A stretch of 64,000 bases of DNA, from assembly GCA_947044365.1 (NCBI GenBank), contig OX345642.1:3099598-3163597 (forward strand), written 5' to 3'. The first letter of the stretch is position 1. Each line of letters begins with the position of its first letter. The notes beneath the pieces were generated by a model. It had not been told where the DNA came from, ran no database searches, and saw only the letters and a list, made by a program, of their open reading frames with translations. This stretch comes from Petrosia ficiformis (lineage: Eukaryota; Porifera; Demospongiae; Haplosclerida; Petrosiidae). A program made the position numbers and the translations under genes. Positions 40,101 to 52,100 of this stretch are shown here, piece after piece.

Positions 40101-43100
40101 AATGACCCAACTTCACTGTGAAAGGGGAATGGGCTATTTTAACCTTCAGTTGGTTATAGGAGTTTCAATGTAATTCTGTTTTTCTCAATGCTAATTTGTT
40201 TTTCCTACTAGGTAATATTTACAAGTACTAGTTTCATTTAATCTATATTGACTAGTATATAAAGTAATGTCATAATAAGGCATGGTAGTATAGGTGTAAC
40301 CTGTAGTGTATTGTTATCATTCCCATTCGTTTCTGCGAAAAGAACAGATGTTACTTACTCATTTGAGAGTAAGTAGCATTTACAATAACAAATAACATAT
40401 GTTGTACTAGGGATTTTCCATTCTTTATTTACTGTCAACACAGTCAAAAGAAATAAATTACTACTTGTAAACACTACCTAGCAAGAAAAGATATGAGTAA
40501 GTGATTGATATATATAGCCTTAGGAGCATATTATTTGTAACCAAATGACAGTTAAAACAACCCATTAATTTTCACAAAGCTCCTTAATATGTATACAACG
40601 CATAGTCACCTATGTGACACAGGCATAATTATAATTATATAATTATACTTTGAACCCGTGGCAAAGCAATCATAGGAATAGCCCTATGGGCCATAAAACT
40701 GAGAAACCAAAGTGTTCTCCACATTATTTTCAACTGTAGAACTTTAGGTACAACTGCGTGAGCTTATGAGATGGCTAACCAGCAACTGTATTTAGCATTA
40801 TCAAGATGTTTTAATCACATTTCATTACATCAATGTACCTACAAATCTCAATGTGATATAGGAATGACAGATTTAAAGCCTTTCTGGTACAACAATTGAA
40901 GGGCATAGAACCATAGTGGACTAACCCAAATCAACTACTGGAAATTGTCCTTATTGCATAAATATATATACCCTAATGCCAAATATGAATGATTTCTTTC
41001 ATTGGGTTTTTATCTGCTCCTGAAATGCATTTTGAGTGTGTTTTGATGTTAACATGGGTATATTGTAGTCAGGCATATAGCTATACCCTTTGCTTGGAGG
41101 AGGTCTGGGGACATACATATTACAAATCCATTCTGCTGGAATGTAATTAGTGGTTAACGTGCCTGTAGTATTATCTTATGCTGTATTGATTGTCTTCTTC
41201 TCCGAGAGATAAAAGAAGCCTGAACCCTGTGAATGGGTGCTGCCCACTCAGAAAGAAGCCATCCATTGTGTATGCAATGATAATTATACAAGAATAATAA
41301 AAAACATTTTCACTAAAATGAAAGAAGATGTAGGGATGTTAAAACCCAAAATGCATGCGAACAAGGTCTGGAGGTTAACGGCTTAACACAGGAGCCAAAA
41401 TTAAACAAACCACTTCCATATAAGCCTAAATAAGTACCTACACTGCTGTGAATAGTTACTGTACTTTTGTAGGCTTATATGGAAGTGGTTTGTTTAATTT
41501 TGGCTCCTACGTTAACCTCCAGACCTTGTTCGCATGCTTTTTGGGTTTTAACATCCCTACATCTTCTTTCATTTTAGTGAAAATATTTTTTATTATTCTT
41601 GTTTCCATTGTTTTTTTTTCTTAATGATGTGAACATTTTTGGTAGATAGTAGTGTAAGTTATATATCATATGAAATCGTACAATCATAAATTCATTAAAA
41701 TTTGTGCATCAATGAAGGTCGTCAGTCTTTTATATATCAATTATTTATACATTAACATTTTCTTTCACTTACAGATGATGTCTATTCTCTATTTCACTTA
41801 CAGCACTGTCTGCAGTCCTAGTGTCAGTCTCTGTGTCAACTATTCAGTATTCCAATGCATATATAACAATGTTCCGAGTATACAATTGCGCATGCGTAAT
41901 TAAATTTCACGTGGCTCGATTAATGAATACACTTATGAAAATGGCGTCCAATTCGACATCCAATCTTTGTAGTCGTGGAGACTCTCTTCTTTCATAGTAT
42001 CTGAAGATATCATCTCGATATTTGTAGACCAGAATTCTACTATGAATGCGACTGGAATGGTGCTAGAATCATTGTGATAGTTCAACAAACAAAAAAATGA
42101 TTTGTCTGGAAAATAATAAAAAATTTGCCAGTTTTGCTCGGTTCCCTACCTTAAAGATGATCTCCAACTGTCTAGAAGATGTTGTTAGTCATAAAAACAC
42201 TCTATATGAAAAGGTATGTGTTTATTAAGACTTGTCTTTATAATTTTAGCAGAGATTTCAACTCCTCACTTGCAATTGAAATGTAGATCTATGGGTGGCC
42301 AATTTATTTCAGTGCCATCCCTACATAGAGAGTACTACCGTACTCTCTGATTCACAAGACGAGAATGCAGTAACATCTATATGTACGGTTTGGAATATGT
42401 ATGTACCCAAATCCTTCCTCCTAAGAGTGTGCAGACTAGTTTGCATAACTGTATTATATTAGATTGTAGGTAAGCATGTTCAAAATTCAAGACAAGCCTG
42501 AAGAATCTTATGGCTAACCTAATACATAAGAGTAAATGTTGGTAGTTATATCCCACAATTTTAACAAATAGATATAATAGTTGTAGATAATTTGTTTATA
42601 ATAATTTTTGCATGTTTACTAGGAACACCTGCTTGTGCAAACAATCCTTGTAAACATGGAGGAATCTGTAGTGAGGCTGGTGATAATAAATTTACTTGTG
42701 ACTGTACAGGAACACTATATCAAGGCTTAACATGTGAACAAGGATTAGTTATTATTACTGAGATAAGTGTACTAACTGTATTTCAGTCATCAATGGTTAG
42801 TATACTTGCTAGACCTGATGAAGAGCTTATTGTGGACTTTGTAGATACATGCCAAACAATAGGAGCTGGTAAAGGAATAGTACCAAATGCATGTCATCAG
42901 ATTACATTTTCTAGGACTGAGACAATGAAGCAAATTTCGATACTTCCTTTTAGTCCTGGCTTCTTTGAACTGAAAATAGGATTAAGTGGTATTAACTCCA
43001 GGGATTATGTACAACCTCAATCTATTCCAGTTGTAGTTGTTAGTCAAGGGCAAGATTCACCATACTTCAATACATTTGGAGATAATACCATTCATGTAAC

Positions 43101-46100
43101 TCGTAGTTGTTGTTCTAGTAAAATATCTACATTGATGTGTAAACCATCCATCACATCTACACCTATAGTCTTCCAGTCTTCATGTGACTGGACCTCAACA
43201 ATGGAGTCTTTAACCACAGGTGGAATTGTTTTCTCTTCTTTTAACAGATTCTACTTGCCAATATCAGTTGCTGGACTAAGTATATCAGAGAAGAGGTTGT
43301 CACTTTCTGATACTGACTGTGGCAGTTGTCCAGGTTTAACCCCACTAAATCAAATAACAGTTTCTAATTCACAAGATCAAGTGTGCTATTCACATCAACC
43401 TACCACTAGTGATGCAACAGAGTTTGTTTCTAAGCAATCTCTTGAAACAACATTCATTTCCACAATACAAGATTCCCTACTCCCAACCTGGTTGAGACTT
43501 AGTGTTCCTAGTGATGATGGAAGACAAACATTAGAACAAGCAGATTTGCTTGTTGATATTATTAATAATGAAGACCTTATAAACAACATATTTTGTCCAC
43601 GTATGATCATTGATAGTTCTGGATACTTTGCACTATTACGACACAATGGAGCTCTTAAAGTTGAACTTCAGTCCTCGATGAGTTCATATGAATCACAAAC
43701 TTTTACATCACCTCCTAGAGGATCCTATTATTGTGTAGGTGTTAATTTATGTTTAGATAGTAGCTCTCCAGTATATATAGGAATTCCACCATCTGCTCAG
43801 TCAGCAATACAAAATATAAGCTTCATATCTGAATATGTCAATAAAGGATGGAACTTGGCGTTCCTTAGCACTATCATTCAAAACTTGAGTGCTCAAACAG
43901 CAGGAATGGTAGGTAAGATCAATTACTGGAATGGTATCACCCCGGACTATAATCCACCTTTTCCAAGAGCTGATATATCTGTTAACATGGAAGCATCAGG
44001 TCAATTTCAATATGGTGATACTTCTGTGTGTGTAAAATTTGGAGGGATTTACTTATATCAATACACAACAAAAATGAATGAGGTAAATAAATAAAATTAG
44101 CTGTATTAATAATATTGCTTTTATTGTAGGAAACTATTGCTATTGCTGATGGAGGCCATACAGTGACTATCAAAACTAAAATATTTGGTGAAGAAGAGAG
44201 CTTAGAATTAGAAGAGATATCAAATTCAGCATTCATTTATCACCAGGGTAAGTCTTTCTTTTACACATGACAGTTTCTGTTTACATAAATATGTACAATA
44301 GAAACTGTGCCAAATTGTACAACAGAAAATACTCCAGGAATTGCATGGAAATTAACATACAGACCTCAGCCAAATCAAGACTTCTACCTAGATCTCCTCT
44401 CTCTTCCATTTGATACACCAAACTGTCCTGTTGATGTATTTCTTAATCTGGATTCAAACAAAGACATGAATGGACTTAGTTTCTATTCCACATGTCTCAT
44501 AATTAAATATGATGAACTCTTATTTTTAGATCTCACTCACAAGTTCTACATTCCTCTTGACAGTGAGACACTTTGTACATCAGTCAATCTGACCAATCAG
44601 TTTCCTGATTATCAGAGTTTCGGTTTGTTGATTCATTCAACATTTCCTTCAACACAATCAATGGGTATTCCATTAAGTTCATTCTTTAGGCTTTTACCAG
44701 GTAGTAATAATACAGCAGTGTCATTTGGATTCTCAAGTTCTAGTGACAGTAAAGTGGGTGTTCTACATTCTGTTAACATTACTGTGTTTGACATTACTTT
44801 TAATTCACAATTAGTACTACAAGATAGTGAACTATCATTCATGGGTTCAGCAGATATCTTTGGAGATGTTATATATTTCGCTCATATGATGGGTAGAGGT
44901 GACTCTTCTTCCACGTGGGATGATATTCGTATGATTATATTTGGATGGTTCCCACGAGAGAATAATAAAATTCTAGCCATTCTGGAGAATTCAGTTCATG
45001 TTTATCTTCAGCAGATTGCATCTAATGCAAGAGATAGATCAGAGGAAGCAGAACAGCAACTTCAGCAGTCTTTAAGGAAGTTTACTGAAACCGAAAAAGA
45101 CCTTGAAAGAAATTTGCAGATATACAGAAATGCATCAAAGGAATACAACCAAACTGTACAACAACAACAAAATGCTAGCATGAGTTTAATATTAGCCCAA
45201 AAAGCACTTGAGAATGCAACTGGCGAATTACAAAATGCAGAAGTAGCTTTGAACAATCTTTGTCAGATTGAGACATGTCCTTTAATGTGTGTCAATATGT
45301 CAAAGAATCGTATTGTTTTTGATGACATCTTTGATAGTGTAATCGGTGAGTGTGATTCTGTGTGTACTAAAACAGAACGAGTGAGAGTTGCTCCTTTCAG
45401 TGTTACCACAGTTTCATGGAGATTTACAAAGGTTTGTCGTACTCAGCAAAATATCTGTGATGAAAATCCTTGTAATGAGAGTGTGTGCAGTAACCTTTGT
45501 CTATCATATTTGGATGTGAAAACAGTGAACAACTTTCGTGACATTACTGTCACAAATCCTTGTAGGTTACCATGTGAGACTCAAGTTTTAAATAGAACAA
45601 TTCAAAGAACAGAGCAGTACATTGATCCTTGTGGAGAAAGAGTTCCTGACACTAGCTGTACAAATCGAAACAATTTATGTGAACTGGAGAGAAGCAGAGT
45701 ACTTAATCTCATTGAAAGTACACAAAAAGGATTAACAGAGCCAATTCGTATCCGAAACGAAGCACAACAAATCAGTATGCTAGCCAGGAATCAGGTTATT
45801 AAAGCAGCTCTAAATAGGGATGTTGCAAAGCAAAATCTTGAAGGCACTCAAGTAGCTTTTTCAACTGCAGAGGCATTGAAAACCATTTCTCAGAATAATT
45901 ATCAGAGTGTTATCGATTCAATATCACAAGGTCTGGAGGCTTATGAATTAATGAACTCACAAAACCATAATCTACACGAGATATTCAATATCACTAATAT
46001 CACATTCAATGTAAACCTGGGCATTCAAACACCAGTTGTATTTCCTATTGATGTACACTTTGAATCTTCCCACTTCAATAATGTATCAGTTATTAGCTTA

Positions 46101-49100
46101 TTATACAACTTTCAAACAAGTTTTGATACCCAGAAAGATTCAGTTAATGAAGATATTATTGATACCTTATTTACTAGTAGTGATACAACTCGAAGGAAAC
46201 GATTTGCTGAAAGGAAGCGAAGAGCTGAACCAGAACGTAGAGAAGATCTCGGTCAAGAACAATTTGAAATTCGTTGTATACAGCTAATGAGTGTTATGGA
46301 TTATCTTGAACACATTAAAGAATCTTTATTGGAGGCTAGGTCCACTAAAGAAAATGTCATCAATGATCTTTCTACACTCATAGATCAACTTAATTCATTC
46401 ACAGTAATAGAAGATACAAACACTACAGTGGATTACTCCTCCCTCCAGGTACTTTTCAATATAACTACTGAAGAAATTGAGGAGAGTATCAGAACATCAC
46501 CAACAATTACTGAAAATGAGCAAGTCAATTCCATTCTGGACATAATTCGACAAATTGAATCGACTGCAAGTGACGATGAAGCAGCTATTGACAATACTCT
46601 GTTTGTTCAATGGCAAACTACAATGGAGTTACTTCAAGAGAACAGAACCATTGGTGAAAATGAATGTTATGGGTTCTCTGACTGTTTGCTGGTATTACTT
46701 GATGTACTACAAAGTCTTGCTGAGTTTGGTCCACTAACTATTAGAGAAGACTTACTAAGTCAGGTTGAGTCTGCAACGAATAGGTTTGTTCAACTTGCAA
46801 CAAATTCAAGTCTATCCATCGATGAAGCTCTTAATAATGTAGAGGAGGTTCTGCTTATAACGACAGGTATGGAGGAAAATGGATACTGGTGTGCAAGAGC
46901 TCCAGAAATCATCATTCATCCAATTGCAAGTGCTAATGTATCTGTTGGTGGAATGTTACAATTGACTTGTGAAGGAGATTCAATTCTACCTCTTCGTTAT
47001 CAATGGAAAAAAGACGAAGTCGCAATCACTGGACGCACAGAAAATGTGTTGGTTGTTAGAAACTTCCAAATCTTTGACGAAGGTAACTACAGTTGTGAAA
47101 TCTCTAATGCAGTAGAAACTGTACAATCAACCAATTCGAGTGTGCTGGCTTTCGTATTACCTGAATTTTACCTTACGCCTGTCTCAATAACGACATATAT
47201 TGGTGATCAAAATGGAGCATTATTCACTTGTAACGCTACTTCACGACCTGATCCAGGATGGATATGGTATTTCAGAAAGGATTTAGAAGACGACTGGAAG
47301 GAAATAGAAGGACAAGAAGTAAACGAATTGTTAATATTACAACCAAATGAAGATGATATTGGATTGTATATGTGTTTAGCTTATAATTATCACGGTAATA
47401 TCAGTTCTGATTATGTTAGTCTTCAACTACTATCAGCTACAGCTCGTGTTGTTTCGTATGAAGTTTCATTCTCAATGGATACGAGAAATGTCAGTGAAAT
47501 TGAAACCGTGAAGAGAGCTATCTCTGATGTTGAAGAAACTTTGCTATCATTATTAAAAGAAAATCTTAATATCGAACCAAATATGTTGACAAATGTTGTA
47601 GTTGATGAGCTGAACAGAGTTAGTATGGTACTAATAGCTGCCAACACTACTATTAATGGTACCAGCAATCTACCTCTCATTGACATATTTAACAGTATCA
47701 GAAGTTCAGAGGAGAACCTTGATAGCCTACTGACTGATTTAAGAGAGTTTGTGACATCTAGAAGCATAGTGTTTATGATTGAGGACGAGGAGTATAGCTA
47801 TTCACCATCTTCTTATACAGTAAATTTACCAAGATATTTGTGTCCAGCGGGTCAAGAAATACATTCAAACACACTCCTCTGTGGTAAGTGACTAAGTGTT
47901 GCATCATTAGTAGCTATGCTTATAACATATGACTGAATGGCTTATATAATAAGCAATTATTATTATCTATAATACACAGTTGATTGTTTGGAAGGACAAC
48001 ACCAGATCACTATAATGGAAACTAGGTTTATTGGTGGAAGTGTCATCAGAGAGAGTGTACCTCGTTGTGTTCCCTGTCCTTTAAACACATACCAGAGTGA
48101 AATTGGAGGTCCAATGTGTACTCCCTGTCCTGAGGGACATGTTACACTATCAACTGGTAGCACATCTGAAGAGCAGTGTATTCGTGAGTCTTGATTTAGT
48201 TAATGTTGTATGTAGACTATACATAAGCTCATCATAAATAGTAACACTGTTGTATAATAATAATTATTATTATTATTAGTTAATTACATAAGTATTATTG
48301 TATTTACATTGTATGTATTTTGTACACTGTAATGAACTGCACTAGTAATTTAAAGTTACATTTCTTGAACTCTCATCTCCAGGTGATTGTCCTGTTGAAT
48401 CTATTTCTGAAGTGTGTGAAGATGACCCTTGTTTGCTGGAAGCATGTCCTGCATTCCCCAATGCAGAATGTATGATTGATGATTGTGGAGTCTGTACAGC
48501 TAGGTGGTTTGATAATGGAAAAGAGCTCACAGAGGAGCAATGTAGTAAGTTGTGATTAATTCGTAATAAGTTGATTTACAGTGACACATTTAACATTATA
48601 TGATCTGATGTACTTTTATCACTTCACTAGTACATTGATATTACCTAATCTAGGACAATGTCCACTAGAGGGACAAGTGTACAAAGACTGTATCAACAAC
48701 TGTCCTTCAACATGTAGTGATCTACGACCTTCATGTGATACAACTACCTGTCCTAATCCTGGATGTGAATGTAGAGATGATGAAGTGTTGGATAGTGAAG
48801 ATGGCAAATGTATTCCAAGAAAGGATTGTGGTAAATATTTCAGTCACTAAGTATCTGTATGTACAATAGTACATCCTTTATTATGAGAGCACCATTAGTT
48901 GAAAGTCAAATGATTTAGTGTCTATCTTTATCAGATATCTGTTCTCTACCTGTAAATGTTGGACCTTGTGAGGGATTGTTCCCTCGATGGTATTTCGATT
49001 CCGAAAGTGGGAAATGTGAACATTTTGCTTATGGTGGTTGTGATGGTAATGATAACAGATTTACTACTTTGAGTGATTGTATAAACACATGTGGTGAGTA

Positions 49101-52100
49101 ATCAAATAAAGTGTATTATAATTTATCTTTGATCCAAAGTAAGGTTACTTCTTCATAAGGAATCATGAAAATTAATAATATAGAATGGTATTCTGTGGTT
49201 TGTAATATACTAGTTTGTTAGGGTGATGTAGCTACAATACTATCCTTATATAAAGAAAAAACCCTTAATAAACATATTTTAATATAGTTTCCAAAATTCA
49301 TAATCATTGTGAAGCCATTCTTGATTTTGAATTCATCATTTCAGGTTGTGGTCCGTTGGATTCTGTTGAGTGTATTTCTAATCCATGTAATAACTCAGTG
49401 TGTCCAGCTTATCCTAATGCAGTGTGTGAGGTTGATACTTGTGGTGATTGTTCAGCAAGATACTTCAATAATGAATTAACAGAAGTCACTGATATGTGTG
49501 GTATGTGTATATGTAAGGATATGTTGTAGATTTACATAGTTTCTGTAGAAAACAAAAACCAAATGATGTAAATGTTTAACAGTCAGCAACTTATTATGAA
49601 TGATTGATTTATTGTCTCTGTAAAGTTGTTATTGAAGTTTGTTCTCCTTCAGAGATTTGCAGACTTCCTGCATTGTATGGTGTTTGTCAGGGATCAGCTT
49701 CTCGATTCTTTTTCAATGAATTGTCTGGTCGTTGTGAGCCATTCACATATAGTGGTTGTGGAGGAAATAGAAATAACTTTGAGACATTGAATGATTGTAT
49801 TGAAGAATGTGGTCAGTCTATATATCATTTCTACTGTCATACGAGGATAGTAAAGCATGTAATGACATTGTATGATTTTAAAGTGTCCAATTTTGATATT
49901 TATAATATCTATATTTACAATTTGTTTCAGGTGATGTTTGTCAACCTGGTGAAGAATTAGCTAATTGTCTTGTAAATCCCTGTGAGGTGACCTTTTGTCC
50001 AGAGTATCCTAATGCTAACTGTATTCCTGATTATTGTGGAGGATGTAATGCAATCTTTTATGATGAGAGTGGAAGTGATGTCACTGAAATATGTGGTAAC
50101 ATAAATGTTGGAAGTTGTTTTGACCAGATACGTAACAGTTTAACAACAATATTTCTTTAGACATTTAATGGATGTTTCGGTTTGTGTCCTCCTCATCAGC
50201 TCCCATGATATTACAATACTACTTATCAATGAGCCTATATGATATTATATAAGTTCTTATCACTAATAAATGATACATGTATACACCGTCAGATATACAT
50301 ATACATGTATATATACCATTTATATTAGTAGTATATTTATTTTCAAATACTCTTCAGTTCAATGTCCTGAAGACACACCTGTTCTTGGATGTGGTCTGAA
50401 CTACTGCAACTTCCTAACTTGTCCCGAGTCACCTGATGCTGAGTGTATCATGGATGTGTGTGGACAATGTGAAGCTAGATTTTACATAAATGATGAAGAA
50501 GTAACTGATAGTTGTAGTAAGTGGAAATAGACACTAACATAGGCACTGTGGGCTCTGTAGTTGGTTTTATTTGCAAAAAGGAAGTGTTGGACCGTTTTTG
50601 AGATACAATATTTCAATTTTTAGGGAGTAGTTCATGTATTTACTGGAAGCATATAGTATTGACACACAAAGTTATATATATAAAGCAGAAAGCACAAAGT
50701 TATAATATTATGTATATAATATATAATATAAGAGCATATTTGTAAAATAGACAATACCGAAACGTTTTTGCGATATATTTGATGGTATTCTGTTACTATA
50801 CATATAGCTGTGTGTCCAGCTGAAGGACAGATATTCAAACCATGTATTTCATCATGTCAGTATACTTGTGAATCATTTGGAAGACAAATACAATGTTCAG
50901 ATGATTGTACTGCTGGATGTGATTGTCCTGATGGACTTGTAAGTTTCATTTAGGCACATAATTGATACAAAGAGATAGCACTTAAACAAGACAGATGTGA
51001 CAGAACTAATCTTTGACTTGTCAGATTTAATACTAGATGTGTGTAGCATATTAAATATTTTATAATTAATATTCGTTCATGAACAACATGATCGATTAAA
51101 ATGACCCCAATATATACTTTGTGGCTTGCCCAAACAAAATCCCGAAATTTGCGGAAAATATACGACATCAGCAAAAGTAGGGCTTAAAAAGATTAATATT
51201 TGTATTGACCTGAAAAACTAAATAGCCTGACTGGTACTGTTGCCCCTGCAATGCACTCATGCAAGAATTATAAAATGCTTGTTATTGTTCCACAACTTAA
51301 TTTAATATTGTATACAGATCCTGGATGAAATGAATAATCAATGTGTGATGCCCTCAGAGTGTCCATGTCCAGCTTGTGATCCATTACCTAATAATTGTAC
51401 TAATATAGTACAACCATCTGATGAAGAAAGATGTGGTTGTCCTCAATGTAGAGGTTTGTAGTACTACTGTATGTACAGATTTTATGCACTTCATAAATTA
51501 AAACACCCAATATCATCTCTATTCTCTCTGAATGTTCATTCAATTTTTATCTACAGTATCAATTAAAATTTCATAATAATTGTATTTCAGATTGTCCTAT
51601 TGAAGGTCAATTATATCAAGACTGTCAAACTTGTCCTCTTACTTGTACTCAACTTGATAAAATATGTTCAACACAGTGTATACCAGGTTGTGGATGTCCA
51701 GAGGGTCAAGTAATTGATGAACAGAATAATAAATGTATTCTACTGAGAGATTGTCCAAGTTAGTAAAGCGTGCATCTATTGATAATGTATTGATGTAATG
51801 TTATATATACACTATACATTAAATGTTGTGTAATAATATAACAGAGCATCTGTTGATATTGAAACAGAGCATTCTGCTATAAACGTTTAGGTCAAGGGAC
51901 ATGAGAACGTGATATCATTCTATTCATTAGACATATATATCTCATCAAAATATCATGTCTTGGGTTATATCCACATAAGCATACTTCACAGCAGGTAGTA
52001 TATCTGTTATATTATACATCTCCCAATCATGCATGGTTTATAGATTATATATAGAAACTTTCTCTTATTCCATTTGTGGACAAATACTCTTGTGTCTTGT

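Larger units (their letters stand above)
37954..42622 (+). other. Gene 3 region between NIDO and core exons
   Basis: 4.7 kb holding a Gypsy remnant, a dispersed repeat copy and a large palindrome. In the paralogues this place in the gene holds CCP and EGF exons. I found no convincing phase 1-1 exon. Short Cys-containing frames near 41800 do not fit in phase. Confidence 0.7.

Noticed and set aside
41770..41900. Possible missing Cys-rich exon of gene 3
   Set aside because: Two tandem TTTCACTTACAG acceptors precede a frame with several Cys, but the phase needed after the NIDO exon gives either a stop or an unrelated sequence.
42200..42420. Possible exon upstream of the gene 3 core
   Set aside because: An acceptor-like TTTCAG is followed by an early stop in the required phase, and no domain is recognisable.
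51184..51310. Separate short gene between TIL exons
   Set aside because: Ordinary AT-rich intron with no coding pattern.
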